This document shows, piece by piece, positions 1-8,829 of a stretch of 64,000 bases of DNA. Source of the DNA: Shewanella aestuarii. Its GTDB lineage: Bacteria; Pseudomonadota; Gammaproteobacteria; Enterobacterales; Shewanellaceae. The translations under genes and the position numbers were made by a program. The notes under the pieces were generated by a model that was not told where the DNA came from, ran no database searches, and saw only the letters and a program-made list of their open reading frames with translations. The stretch is from contig NZ_BMOT01000007.1 in the NCBI RefSeq assembly GCF_014647215.1, positions 181,782-245,781 of the forward strand, written 5' to 3'. Positions within the stretch are counted from its first letter, which is position 1. Each line of letters opens with the position of its first letter.

Positions 1-446
1 CGCTGACTTTTGTCGAGTTGACGATTAGCTGTTACCTTGTGCGCTAAATCAATTAATCCAGGGCGGAACTCTCGCGACACAATTTCACTAGGTTGCCAAA
101 TAAAATGGATTTGAAAACGCTTAATAAGTTGCTCAATTTGGCTATCGGAAAAGCGGCCATTGATGGGAAAAAATATGGCACCAATTTCAACGCATGCCCA
201 GTAAAGAGTCATGATGGCAAAGGTTTGCTGGGCTAAGTTGTGATTTGAGGTTGTCGTGGCGCTAACAGATGTTGGGATCACCGCCGCAATAATAACACCT
301 GGCGTAACCCCTTGTTGTTGCAAGTTTTCTGACAGCGCAGAAATTTGTGCCGCCCAGCTTGCGTAAGTTATCAACTTACCTTCAAGTAACACCGCGGTAT
401 TATTGGGTGATTGCAGTGCAGTTTGTTGCACTGGTGATAACATCAT
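1..446 (-). CDS. menE: o-succinylbenzoate--CoA ligase, N-terminal part (cut by window edge)
   Basis: Only the first ~148 codons are in the window; the gene runs off the left edge. The reading frame begins with two consecutive ATG codons at 446 and 443, eight bases after the menC stop. The peptide looks like the N-terminal part of an ANL-superfamily adenylating enzyme (early segment GKLITYASWAAQISALSENL, later IGAIFFPING). The AMP-binding core motifs would lie outside the window. MenE activates o-succinylbenzoate with ATP and CoA in menaquinone synthesis. The identification rests mainly on position as the last gene of a menD-menH-menC-menE series on this strand. Whether the rest is intact cannot be seen. 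Confidence 0.85.
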   Translation of the reverse strand, partial: MMLSPVQQTALQSPNNTAVLLEGKLITYASWAAQISALSENLQQQGVTPGVIIAAVIPTSVSATTTSNHNLAQQTFAIMTLYWACVEIGAIFFPINGRFSDSQIEQLIKRFQIHFIWQPSEIVSREFRPGLIDLAHKVTANRQLDKSQ

Positions 447-454
447 AATGCTGC

Positions 455-1480
455 CTAGTCTTTAATCAGTTTGAGCTTATTAAGGGTTAACTGGCCATTT
501 TCATCTAACAAACGCTGGCTAAATGCACTTAAGGTATCAAGCCCAGGAGGGTTATCTGGGGTGAGTGCTTGGCTGATAAACGCTAGATCAGTAATGCCTA
601 CATCTGATTCCAAACTTGAGCTTAAAATACAACGCACGCCTTGATGATCGGCAAGGCTGACAATTTCTTGCATCTTAGTTAATGAACCAAGCAGCATAGG
701 TTTTAAAATGAATGCACCGATACCTGGTTGGTTTTGTAAGAGTTTTTCGAAGTCTAAATCAGCGGTGAGCAAAAATTCATCGAGGGCGTATTTAATCCCA
801 ATTTGCTTATATAATTCAATGTTATCGCTAGGTTGGAGACAGGGCTCTTCAACGTACTCAATTTGTTTTTTAGGTAAGCAGGCTAAAAAGTCGACCGCTT
901 GATTGAGGGTAAACCCACGATTGGCATCTAGTCTTAGGGTTAAACTTGGTTTACGCGCCAACACTTGATGTACAAAAGCGATTTCGCTGTCCATATCTGT
1001 TTGGGCTACTTTGATTTTTACACTGTGAATATTGGCTAAATCGGCCAATTTATTATCAATCGCTGTGGCAGATAAGCCATGGTAAAGCAGGGGGATATTA
1101 GCCTGTGTTTTTACTCTAGCTGGAAATTGTTGTAGGCATTTGGCAAGCAACACACTTAGACCAAATTGAACCGACGGGTAAGCACTGTTAGCGACCGCGG
1201 AATTGAGTTCATTCACTTCCTCGCCAATTAATGTGCTCTGTAATTGAGTGAGCTCAACCATAACCTGTTCAATGGTTTCATGGCTAAATCCTTGCAATGG
1301 CAAGCCTTCAATATCAATACCTGCTAAGGGTGATATTTCAGCAAAAGCCTGTTGGCCGTTATCTAAAACCACATTCACAATAAAGCCAACACGATGATCA
1401 ATCCGCTGCTTAGCAACGGGTAATGGCGTATTTAAATCAATTTGATATTGGTAAAGTTCAAGCGATGTGATGTTAGGCAT
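455..1480 (-). CDS. menC: o-succinylbenzoate synthase
   Basis: A 341-residue enolase-superfamily enzyme that dehydrates SHCHC to o-succinylbenzoate in menaquinone synthesis. The expected active-site series is present: KIK at residues 155-157 (catalytic lysine), RLDANRG with D185, VEEP with E211/E212, LDE with D234, and the second lysine in FILKP at K260. The length is normal, slightly longer than the E. coli enzyme. The ATG at 1480 has an AAGAG-type ribosome site about 7 bases upstream. It lies 9 bases after menH and 8 before menE, so the four genes are almost certainly one transcript. Cytoplasmic. Confidence 0.93.
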   Translation of the reverse strand: MPNITSLELYQYQIDLNTPLPVAKQRIDHRVGFIVNVVLDNGQQAFAEISPLAGIDIEGLPLQGFSHETIEQVMVELTQLQSTLIGEEVNELNSAVANSAYPSVQFGLSVLLAKCLQQFPARVKTQANIPLLYHGLSATAIDNKLADLANIHSVKIKVAQTDMDSEIAFVHQVLARKPSLTLRLDANRGFTLNQAVDFLACLPKKQIEYVEEPCLQPSDNIELYKQIGIKYALDEFLLTADLDFEKLLQNQPGIGAFILKPMLLGSLTKMQEIVSLADHQGVRCILSSSLESDVGITDLAFISQALTPDNPPGLDTLSAFSQRLLDENGQLTLNKLKLIKD

Positions 1481-1489
1481 AGGGCACTC

Positions 1490-2284
1490 TTATTGTATGG
1501 GGTCATCGCGAAGTATTGATAGTAACGTATTACTGAAAATATATGGCTGCATTGAATGAATATTGTGACCAACGCCTGTAATGATGACTAACTTTAGCAA
1601 AGAGGCAGAGTGAAGCGCTTGCTGCCAATCTTTGGCTAACTGCTGAAATTTGTTATCTTGTTCACCTGTGATGAACACACTTTGACACGATAGTTTATTT
1701 AGCACATTGCGACAGTCGTGCTGCAAGCTTAACGAAGTGGCCCGATAGCATGCGTGCAAGTTTTTTGGATGATTACTAAAGCGTTTGCTGATTAAAAATT
1801 GCCGTTGCGAATGACTGAGATCGCTAAAAACCGTTTGTTGATACCATAGTTGCAAAAATTGCTCAAAAGGCTGACTGAGCAACTTATCAGCCCAGTTGTT
1901 ATCATTAATCGCCCTTTGATATTTTTCATCATCACTAAGTAAGCCCGGGTGAGCAGACTCTAAGGTTAAACTTAATAATGCTTGTGGCTGTATGCTGGCA
2001 ATATGCAGCGCAATACGACCACCTAATGAGTAACCCACCAGGTGAAACCTGCTATAGCCTAAATTATTAACCGTTTGAATAATATGCTCAGCAGCGCTGA
2101 ATAAACCTGGATGAGGCAAAACCAATGCGTTATCGCCATGACCGGGTAAGTCGATACAGATGCAATGAAAATATTGGCTCATTGTGGCCATCATTGGCTG
2201 CCAATCTTCTTTTGCTCCCATAAAACCATGCAATAACACCATGGCCGGTAATTGAGGATCACCGTATTGATTTACCCATGTCAT
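1490..2284 (-). CDS. menH: 2-succinyl-6-hydroxy-2,4-cyclohexadiene-1-carboxylate synthase
   Basis: An alpha/beta-hydrolase-fold lyase that removes pyruvate from SEPHCHC to give SHCHC in the menaquinone pathway. Visible elements: the oxyanion-region motif LLHGFMG near residue 20, the nucleophile elbow GYSLGG (Ser ~86), Asp ~210 in GEQD and His ~240 in GVGHN, a complete Ser-Asp-His triad. I chose the ATG at 2284, whose A is the last base of the menD TGA stop, with a GGGTGA stretch upstream; this is typical translational coupling. An ATG at 2302 would add six residues (MGEATL) but lacks a ribosome site. 264 aa from the chosen start. Confidence 0.9.
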   Translation of the reverse strand: MTWVNQYGDPQLPAMVLLHGFMGAKEDWQPMMATMSQYFHCICIDLPGHGDNALVLPHPGLFSAAEHIIQTVNNLGYSRFHLVGYSLGGRIALHIASIQPQALLSLTLESAHPGLLSDDEKYQRAINDNNWADKLLSQPFEQFLQLWYQQTVFSDLSHSQRQFLISKRFSNHPKNLHACYRATSLSLQHDCRNVLNKLSCQSVFITGEQDNKFQQLAKDWQQALHSASLLKLVIITGVGHNIHSMQPYIFSNTLLSILRDDPIQ

Positions 2285-4023
2285 CAGTGTTGCTTCACCC
2301 ATTGGCTAATTTGGGCAATTTGATCGCTTGCTTGATTGGAGCTGACATTCACTTCAATTACACTGGCACAATCAAATTCAAAGGCTTCGGTATAGGCTTC
2401 AATAAAAGATTCTAAATCATCGGCTTGACGGTAAGCTAAACCGAACATGGCCGCACCATAACCAAATTCAAAACCGTGAGATAAGCGGTAAAAATCTTGG
2501 CGCAATTGCTCGCTTGGCACAGGTAATAGATTGAATATATTGCCACCGTCGTTATTTAAAATAACCAATACATAGGTTGAGGTGATTTGCTTTAACAGCG
2601 CCAACGAATTTAAATCATGTAAGCATGAAATATCGCCAATGATCATGGTCATTTTTTGTTGTTTATCTAGTGCAATACCAGCGCTGGTAGCAATCAGTCC
2701 ATCAATGCCCGATGCGCCACGATTGGTATATATATACGGCAACGCGGGGCCAATAGGAGCATACATATCGTACAAGCGGATAGGTAAGCTGTTGCCGATA
2801 AATAATACTTGTTCAGCGCTTTGTCGCTGCGCAATCCAGCGAATAACCTGTGCTTCACCAAATTGAGTTTGATCGATTTGCTGGCTAAATAATTCAGCTA
2901 AGGTTTCGTTGTGATTGATTAACTCAAGCCCCCAATTGGCACTTGATGAGCGTGGCCAGCTCAGTTTGCAAAATGCGCTGACACTGGTTTGCCAAATTTG
3001 TTTACTTTGATGGCTGGGATCTAATCGACTTGAGTGAGGTAATACTTGCCAATAGCTATGCCAAGCTTGATTTGCTAAATAGCTGATTAACCGTTTCGAA
3101 ATAAAGCGTCCACCAAATACCAACACGCGTTCGGCTTGTTCTAAAAGCTTAGTGGCTTTTGGGTTAAGCAGCAGTTGGTCAACATTACCAATGACACCTG
3201 AATGTTGTCTTAACTGTGATTGCGCATCTGTCACAATCGGCCATGCGAGCTTTTGGGCTATTTCTACGATTAATTCTGGGTTGTCAGCAGGCGACAAGGT
3301 TCCCACCACAATGATGCCTTTGCCATGGGCGAAACGCTTCAAGGAGTCTTCACTCGGCAGTAAAGCGCCCATGCTTTGCTGATACTGACTAAAAGGTTTG
3401 TTATGAGTTAACCATTGGGTGAGTGGTTTTAAATATTGCTGTATGACCACAGAAGCATTTTTTGCTTGCCTAGTTAAGGCGCTTAGCTCACTGGGGTAAA
3501 ACGGTTCACGGTACATGCAGTTGATATGAATTGGCTGACTATGTTGGCTAACCGCTTGATCTAACGTGGTGAGTAATGCGCTTGCTGGAAATGCTAGATC
3601 AGGTGTGGGTAAATTCACCTGTGCGGCATAATTGGCAAAAATGGCAGGTTGGATAATGGCCTGATTGGCACCGCACTCAATTAATTCACTTGGGCGATCC
3701 CCAGATAGCACAATAAGAGGAACATGGGTTAGCCATGCTTCAACAATCGCAGGATACAAATTAGCGACCGCAGTGCCAGAGGTGGTAATGATCGCTACCG
3801 GTGTATTACTGGATTTGGCTAAACCCAGTGCCATAAATCCTAAACCGCGCTCATCAAAATGAATGTGCCTGCGGATCGTATGCTGCGACGCTGCGGCTAA
3901 GGTTAATGGCGTTGAGCGCGAACCCGGTGCCATGCAGACGTGTTTAACCCCCAAACGGCTAAGTTCTTCGAGGATTATTTGCCCCCATAAAAGATTTAAA
4001 TCGGCACTGGGCTGAGGTTGCAT
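2284..4023 (-). CDS. menD: 2-succinyl-5-enolpyruvyl-6-hydroxy-3-cyclohexene-1-carboxylate synthase
   Basis: A thiamine-diphosphate-dependent enzyme that joins isochorismate and 2-oxoglutarate, the first committed menaquinone step. Recognisable parts: [12 protein letters not shown] near the N-terminus, HFDERGLGF with the catalytic glutamate (~residue 58), [13 protein letters not shown], and the C-terminal ThDP/Mg motif beginning GDISCLHD and ending NNDGGNIF. I start it at the ATG at 4023 (579 aa), preceded by an AGGTAATT stretch; a TTG at 4041 is the only longer option. No isochorismate synthase gene (menF) lies directly upstream. The first gene of the men transcript; its promoter must lie in 4024-4446. 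Confidence 0.94.
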   Translation of the reverse strand: MQPQPSADLNLLWGQIILEELSRLGVKHVCMAPGSRSTPLTLAAASQHTIRRHIHFDERGLGFMALGLAKSSNTPVAIITTSGTAVANLYPAIVEAWLTHVPLIVLSGDRPSELIECGANQAIIQPAIFANYAAQVNLPTPDLAFPASALLTTLDQAVSQHSQPIHINCMYREPFYPSELSALTRQAKNASVVIQQYLKPLTQWLTHNKPFSQYQQSMGALLPSEDSLKRFAHGKGIIVVGTLSPADNPELIVEIAQKLAWPIVTDAQSQLRQHSGVIGNVDQLLLNPKATKLLEQAERVLVFGGRFISKRLISYLANQAWHSYWQVLPHSSRLDPSHQSKQIWQTSVSAFCKLSWPRSSSANWGLELINHNETLAELFSQQIDQTQFGEAQVIRWIAQRQSAEQVLFIGNSLPIRLYDMYAPIGPALPYIYTNRGASGIDGLIATSAGIALDKQQKMTMIIGDISCLHDLNSLALLKQITSTYVLVILNNDGGNIFNLLPVPSEQLRQDFYRLSHGFEFGYGAAMFGLAYRQADDLESFIEAYTEAFEFDCASVIEVNVSSNQASDQIAQISQWVKQH

Positions 4024-4446
4024 ATTAAGAATTACCTGCAAAAAAAAGTCTGTTTAAGTGTAACCGTTCACAATCGCTATATCTAAGATTTCGTACTCAA
4101 TTGTAAATGATGCCTTAAATATTTCATCAAAAACACTTAGTAAAAATCAGTAGGTTATATTTTTGTTGTGCTAATGTTATATATATGATTTATATAAAGC
4201 GAGATACCTAAACAATGTCAAACCCTTATATAAGAATATTCGCCATTAGGGCGGCTAAATCACGGTATTAATGAACTAAGTCCTGAGCGCATTAGAGAGC
4301 CGTTGCTATCTTTCTAACCTGCTTAAGATACACTATTAACTCACCCGAAAAAGTGAGTCAGTAAATCCATTTATACATAAGTGGAACATAATCTGAACTC
4401 ATCCCTTATTAAAAGAGGATATGGGTGGATCACAAGGAGAACACAT
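4024..4446. other. Intergenic region between divergent menD and HDOD gene
   Basis: About 420 bases, AT-rich around 4140-4200 (a TATATATA-like stretch), separating menD (leftward) from the HDOD gene (rightward), so both promoters should lie here. I cannot pick a convincing -35/-10 pair. A short inverted repeat (ACTCAC / GTGAGT, 4339-4358) precedes the HDOD gene. Short open stretches (for example an 18-codon frame from about 4215) have no ribosome site and are not called as genes. Confidence 0.5.
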
Positions 4447-5277
4447 ATGCAGTCTGCGGCGTTATTAAAAAGAGTTGATGAGCTTCCTCGTTTACCTAAA
4501 GCTATCAGTGAATTACTCGAAGCGGTTAATAATGAAAATAGTTCGGTCAAAAGTATTTCATCGAAGGTCGCTCAAGACACCTTGATCAGTGCTCGTGTAT
4601 TACGTTTAGCTAACTCAGCTCATTTTGGACGAAGCCGTGAAGTCGGCTCAATTGATGAGGCGGTTATTCGATTAGGAATGCAAACCCTACGAACCCTAGT
4701 GATCGCATCGGCCGTGGTTGGCGCGATCCCGAAAGTTGAAGGTGTTGATTTAGCTGACTTTTGGGGAACGACTTTCGAAATATCTTTATATGCGCAAGAG
4801 TTAGCAAAACGTTGTAATGTTCCTGCTGATGAAGCTTTCACCTGCGGTATTTTACATAATATTGGCGATTTACTCATTGCTACCGTTGAACCCAGTTTAG
4901 CGGCACAAATTCGTGCTGCGGCCGAGCAAGGTGGCGATACCCAAGATCTTGAAATGAAACTATTAGGGTTTGATTCACCTTCAGTGGGCGCGTTACTGGC
5001 CAAAAACTGGAAGTTTACTCCAACTTTGGTGGCTGGGATTGAATATCAACGCAACCCTAAAACCGCTGAACCGCAATCAAAATTAGCGATTTTGATGTAT
5101 TTATCTCACCACATTTATACTCACTGGGATGATGAGCGTGGTGAAGAGCCATTTACGGCCTGGCTAGCTGGATTGATTAACAATGCCGGAATCATCAAAA
5201 TGGATATGTCGGGTTTAACCGATAAGCTAGTAGAATTGCGCGGTAAAGGCATAGAAATAGGCAAACAATTAGCCTAG
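4447..5277 (+). CDS. HDOD domain-containing signalling protein
   Basis: 276 aa. The N-terminal two thirds match the HDOD domain, an HD-like fold seen in bacterial signal-transduction proteins: LKRVDELPRLPKAISELLEAV at the start, then SARVLRLANSAHFGR, a region around AVIRLGMQTLRTLV, and FTCGILHNIGDLL. HDOD proteins generally lack the HD phosphohydrolase metal site and probably act as binding or scaffold modules; the target here is unknown. I start it at the ATG at 4447 because AAGGAG lies 7 bases upstream; a GTG 66 bases earlier would add an unlikely leader. Monocistronic, followed by a bidirectional hairpin at 5571. Confidence 0.85.
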   Translation: MQSAALLKRVDELPRLPKAISELLEAVNNENSSVKSISSKVAQDTLISARVLRLANSAHFGRSREVGSIDEAVIRLGMQTLRTLVIASAVVGAIPKVEGVDLADFWGTTFEISLYAQELAKRCNVPADEAFTCGILHNIGDLLIATVEPSLAAQIRAAAEQGGDTQDLEMKLLGFDSPSVGALLAKNWKFTPTLVAGIEYQRNPKTAEPQSKLAILMYLSHHIYTHWDDERGEEPFTAWLAGLINNAGIIKMDMSGLTDKLVELRGKGIEIGKQLA

Positions 5278-5570
5278 TAAACTAGAGCTTGTTGATTTTT
5301 GCAGGTTGGATTTTATTCGAGTTAAACGTGTAAATTGAGGCGAATGCGTAGATGCTTAGTTATCTGAGCCACTCCTCATTCACCAAGATGCATTCAACAA
5401 AGAGTAAAATGTTTTTAGCCGAACTCCTTAGGTATCGTTTGTTGGCCATGTTTACAGCGTTATCGACTTATTATGTAGAATAACTGCACTACAAAGACTC
5501 TGTTTTGTAAGGATTTATAACGATATAAAGTAAAAATAAGTTTGCAAGATTAACAGGCCCGATAGTTAGT
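5278..5570. other. Intergenic region, no gene recognised
   Basis: Roughly 290 bases between two converging genes, ending in the shared hairpin at 5571-5604. No open frame with a ribosome site. It is unusually long for a tail-to-tail gap, so an untranslated transcript ending at the hairpin is possible, but no clear promoter is visible. Confidence 0.4.
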
Positions 5571-5604
5571 AAAAGCCAGTCACAATAAGATGACTGGCTT
5601 TTTT
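5571..5604. terminator. Bidirectional rho-independent terminator
   Basis: Inverted repeat AAAAGCCAGTCA (5571-5582) and TGACTGGCTTTTTT (5591-5604) with an 8-base loop. It has a T tract on the plus strand and an A tract at the left end, so it can stop both the HDOD gene and the Lrp-type gene converging on it. Confidence 0.88.
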
Positions 5605-5611
5605 GTGTTAA

Positions 5612-6046
5612 TTAATCCGAGTTAAGGTTATTAATCCATTCGCTCATGACGACATGGGTTTTGATTTTGATGATGTCGGTTTGTGCATCAATATATTCAC
5701 GAATTTCATGTAAGCGCTTCATTGAGTCGGCATGAACGTAAACCAATAAATCCATGTCACCTGTAATGCCTTGGCAGGTGATCACTTCAGGAATACTCTG
5801 AAATACATGCACTACATCGGCGCAGCGAGGGCATTTATGTTGTATTTCAAAATAGGCAGAGACTCCTTGTTTTTGTGATTCGCTTAATAATACTTGGTAA
5901 CCACGGATCACTCCTGAGGTTTCCAGCTTTTTTATTCGCTCAGTAACGGCACTGCGTGACAAACTGACTCTATCTGCGATAGTCGAAATACTTTGGCGGG
6001 CATCTTGGCGCAACTCATTTATAATGGCTTTATCAAATTTATCCAT
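5612..6046 (-). CDS. Lrp/AsnC family transcriptional regulator
   Basis: 144 aa. The N-terminal winged helix-turn-helix is clear (DKFDKAIINELRQDARQSIS, then LSRSAVTERIKKLETSGVI), followed by the effector-binding RAM/AsnC domain (GDMDLLVYVHADSMKRLHEI). Two cysteines sit between the domains in HKCPRCAD. I start it at the ATG at 6046 (GGAG 6 bases upstream) rather than the GTG two codons earlier. It is divergent from the YjeH-type exporter across ~140 bases. Divergent Lrp-type regulators commonly control the neighbouring amino-acid transporter in response to its substrate, which I infer here. Confidence 0.9.
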   Translation of the reverse strand: MDKFDKAIINELRQDARQSISTIADRVSLSRSAVTERIKKLETSGVIRGYQVLLSESQKQGVSAYFEIQHKCPRCADVVHVFQSIPEVITCQGITGDMDLLVYVHADSMKRLHEIREYIDAQTDIIKIKTHVVMSEWINNLNSD

Positions 6047-6187
6047 AACCACTCCGTCATTTCGTTGGTCTTTTGTCTTCTAGGCGTCATATTGTTGGTT
6101 TAATACCGCATTTAGGCGCTTATCGCCGACAAATTGATACTCGATTTGAATTTATAATAACCTAAAAATAGCCTAGTAGAATAACAA

Positions 6188-7471
6188 ATGAATCAAATAG
6201 CAGGAACAATAGGACGCTGGCAAGGAGCCGGGTTAATGGCCACCACTTTGTTGGGTACAGGAGTATTTATTTTACCGCAAATGACCATCGCGGTGGCGGA
6301 CTCAGGGGCATTACTTGGGTGGCTGATACTTACCTTGGCAATTATTCCGGTGGCACTGGTATTTGGGTTATTAGCCAGCCGGTTTCCCCATGCAGCAGGG
6401 CCTGCTTATTTTGTCGAAAAAGCCTTTGGCCGAACCGCAGGCAGAACCATAGGGCTAATCTTTTTGTTAGTTATCCCCATTGGCGCGCCAGCCGCTATTC
6501 TTATGACCTTCCAATTTATGGATGCGTTAGTGCCACTTAAAGGAGGCTGGCAACTGGTGGCTGAGTTATTTGTAGTGTTAGTTTTATTGGGGTTAAACAT
6601 TCGCGGTATTCAGGTGTCTGCCAAATTGCAATTTGGTTTAACCTTAGCCATTGTGAGTGTGGTGGCAATATTGTTTGCTGCAAGTGGCTTGAATTCAGAG
6701 CAGCTTGAATCATTTAATCAGGCCAGTCATCCGCAAGTTAGCACCGTCATGTTGGCTATGGGTATCGGATTTTGGAGTTTTTTAGGTATTGAGGCCATGA
6801 CCCATCTTGCCAGCGATTTTCGTCGTCCCGATAAAGACATGCTGCCAGCCATTTTGATGGGCACTGTGCTGGTGGGGGTGATTTACTTAGCCTGTACATT
6901 TTTATTGTTGATGGTGCCAGCAGATAAAAGCGGCGTAGCAATGATCAGCGCATTTGATTATTTACTCAGTGAAAGCTTTTTACACGGGTATGGTGCAAAC
7001 ATTATTGGTGTACTCGGTATTGCTAGTGGACTGGCTACCGTAAACGTCTATGCCGGAAGTGCAGCAAGGCTGCTGTGGAGCTTTAGCAAAGAAGGTATTT
7101 TACCTAAATATTTTGTGGTGTTGAATCGCCATGGTGTGCCATTTAGAGCCTTATTTACCATCTTAGGGACGATGGCCTTGGTTATTGTCGCCACTTTTTA
7201 TTCTCAGCATGATTTAGAAGAACTGATTGCCTGGAGCAACGGGGTATTTGTGATTATCTACCTATTAGCCATGTTGTCGGCGGTGAAGTTGTTAAGTAAA
7301 CGCTATTTACCGTTAATCATTGCCAGTTGTGTATTTTGTGTTGGGATAGGAGTCGCGCTTGCTGACAATATGTTGTACGCGATATTGTTAGTGGCAATCA
7401 TAGCCCCCTTTATGTGGTGGCAAAAAACACACTTGCAGCGTAAGCATGCCACTATAGCGACACCTGAGTAA
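6188..7471 (+). CDS. yjeH: APC-family amino-acid exporter, YjeH-like (methionine / branched-chain amino acids)
   Basis: 427 aa, about 11-12 hydrophobic segments, inner membrane. The N-terminus (IGRWQGAGLMATTLLGTGVF) and the following FPHAAGPAYFVEKAFG region resemble E. coli YjeH, an exporter of L-methionine and branched-chain amino acids in the APC superfamily. The GTGVF unwound-helix motif in TM1 is typical of substrate binding in this superfamily. The family is clear; the exact substrate is inferred from similarity and from the divergent Lrp-type gene. The start at 6188 has no strong ribosome site. Confidence 0.82.
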   Translation: MNQIAGTIGRWQGAGLMATTLLGTGVFILPQMTIAVADSGALLGWLILTLAIIPVALVFGLLASRFPHAAGPAYFVEKAFGRTAGRTIGLIFLLVIPIGAPAAILMTFQFMDALVPLKGGWQLVAELFVVLVLLGLNIRGIQVSAKLQFGLTLAIVSVVAILFAASGLNSEQLESFNQASHPQVSTVMLAMGIGFWSFLGIEAMTHLASDFRRPDKDMLPAILMGTVLVGVIYLACTFLLLMVPADKSGVAMISAFDYLLSESFLHGYGANIIGVLGIASGLATVNVYAGSAARLLWSFSKEGILPKYFVVLNRHGVPFRALFTILGTMALVIVATFYSQHDLEELIAWSNGVFVIIYLLAMLSAVKLLSKRYLPLIIASCVFCVGIGVALADNMLYAILLVAIIAPFMWWQKTHLQRKHATIATPE

Positions 7472-7576
7472 TCTGTACTTTTGGGTGCGACTGTGAAAAT
7501 GGCGTATTTTAATGTGCTTGCTGTGTTTGAGGGGCAACTCATTTACAGGGTAAAATGCCGGCAGCGTGATGTGAGC

Positions 7577-8026
7577 TTATCTTTGTTCCATCGCGATATT
7601 ACGCATTTGAATCAGCTCGCTGTGCTTGAGGTAAAGTAAATCAGCACAGCGACGAATAATTTGATCTTCATAGCGTGATAGCTCACCGTCAGCATAAGCT
7701 AAACGCCACATGGCAAGTAGCAATTGCTGCTTTTCTTCGAGACTAAATTGTTGGTTAATTTCAGCGGTAAATTCAAATAAAGAGGTGGCATTGCCTCTGA
7801 TTAAAGTGGCTTGTTTAATCAGATCTTGTGCTTCTTCGATACTGATATCTAACGTGTTTTTTAACATGTCTGGTAACAGTGAAACTTCAGATTCATTTAG
7901 GGTTTCGTCGGCATACACTACTTCAAGTAATAGGGTTGCCGCCGCTAAACTTAATTGGTGTGCTTTATCCTCAGGGCTTATTGCATGAGTACGTGCCTGA
8001 ATAAATTGTTTGAGCTTTGCAATCAT
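7577..8026 (-). CDS. TerB-like protein of unknown function
   Basis: 149 aa, soluble and all-helical. It resembles the TerB/DjlA N-terminal helical domain: two half repeats each with an acidic motif, VVYADETLNESEV near residue 40 and LAYADGELSRYEDQII near residue 115. TerB domains bind metal ions and were first linked to tellurite resistance, but many, like this stand-alone one, have no known role. I start it at the ATG at 8026 (GAGGAGT 6 bases upstream); an upstream extension to 8089 would run through a hairpin and is rejected. The neighbours give no functional hint. Confidence 0.75.
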   Translation of the reverse strand: MIAKLKQFIQARTHAISPEDKAHQLSLAAATLLLEVVYADETLNESEVSLLPDMLKNTLDISIEEAQDLIKQATLIRGNATSLFEFTAEINQQFSLEEKQQLLLAMWRLAYADGELSRYEDQIIRRCADLLYLKHSELIQMRNIAMEQR

Positions 8027-8065
8027 AATGACTCCTCGTTGAACACTTATCCTAGCAAAGACAAT

Positions 8066-8090
8066 AATGCCGAGCACTGTGCTCGGCATT
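8066..8090 (-). terminator. Hairpin between DUF2780 gene and terB-like gene
   Basis: Near-perfect palindrome: AATGCCGAGC, loop ACTGT, GCTCGGCATT. On the minus strand it is followed by a modest T-rich stretch (ATTGTCTTT). It lies about 50 bases after the DUF2780 stop and 40 before the terB-like start, so it most likely terminates the DUF2780 transcript. An operator cannot be excluded. Confidence 0.6.
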
Positions 8091-8137
8091 AATTAATGTT
8101 TAGGTTGACCACTTTAACCCTGTGGCAGGAGTGTAAT

Positions 8138-8671
8138 TTACAATAAAGAGCCTAAACCTTTCATCAATAAATCCACTGAACCGTCACCCGATTGCTGTTG
8201 TAAATACTGCTTAGCAATATCGACCATAGGGGCGACATATTCTCTTGAAATACCCAATTTTTCAAAAGAGTCATATACCATAGCAGCTCCTTGGAATGAC
8301 GAGCCTAAATCACCAGCTTTAGACAGTAACCCTGACATACCAGAATCGCTACCTAGTGCTGGTGCAGCACCTAATATCGAATCGATACCTGGAATGCTTT
8401 TACTTAAGGCGCTAAAGTCGCTATCACCTAAGTTGGATTGGGCTAAGCCAAGTAAAGACCCTAATCCACCTGCGGCTTGTTGCTCATTTAACCCTAACTG
8501 AGACATAACATTGCCAACTAATGCATTGTCAGCTAAACCTGTTGCTACTTTAGCTTGGGTTGCAACTGGTGCCACTTCACTCTTAGTCACATTGTCTAAC
8601 CAGCCTGCACTAGCTGGCGTTGTCAATAAAACGGCCGATAATACTGAGTTAGCAATAATAAAACGCTTCAT
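8138..8671 (-). CDS. DUF2780 domain-containing secreted protein
   Basis: 177 aa with a clear signal peptide (MKRFIIANSVLSAVLLTTPASA, cleavage before GWLD), so periplasmic or exported. The mature part is rich in Gly, Ser, Ala and Leu. It contains VMSQLGLNEQQAAGGLGSLL and a C-terminal FEKLGISREYVAPMVDIAKQYL segment, typical of DUF2780 proteins of Vibrio and Shewanella; function unknown. I start it at the ATG at 8671 with AAAGGA 8 bases upstream; an ATG three codons earlier overlaps that ribosome site. Apparently monocistronic. Confidence 0.8.
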   Translation of the reverse strand: MKRFIIANSVLSAVLLTTPASAGWLDNVTKSEVAPVATQAKVATGLADNALVGNVMSQLGLNEQQAAGGLGSLLGLAQSNLGDSDFSALSKSIPGIDSILGAAPALGSDSGMSGLLSKAGDLGSSFQGAAMVYDSFEKLGISREYVAPMVDIAKQYLQQQSGDGSVDLLMKGLGSLL

Positions 8672-8829
8672 ATAATCCATCCTTTGGTAAATATTGTGCT
8701 TTAATTGCCGTCATCTTAACGTTTTTTGGTGATTTACGACATATGCAGATTTTGTATTGTGCAAAATCAGTCATTTTTGGGTATCCTTAGCCCCATATAC
8801 ATCCTAAGTTGATTTTTGGAATCTCATTT

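Noticed and set aside
2281..2302. Longer menH start at 2302
   Set aside because: No ribosome site, while the ATG at 2284 is coupled to the menD stop codon.
4215..4310. Short open frames (MSNPYIRIFAIRAAKSRY and an overlapping one) between menD and the HDOD gene
   Set aside because: No ribosome site, no similarity I recognise, in an AT-rich promoter region; likely chance.
7577..8026. A tellurite-resistance (ter) operon
   Set aside because: Only a lone TerB-like gene; no terC, terD or other ter gene in the window.
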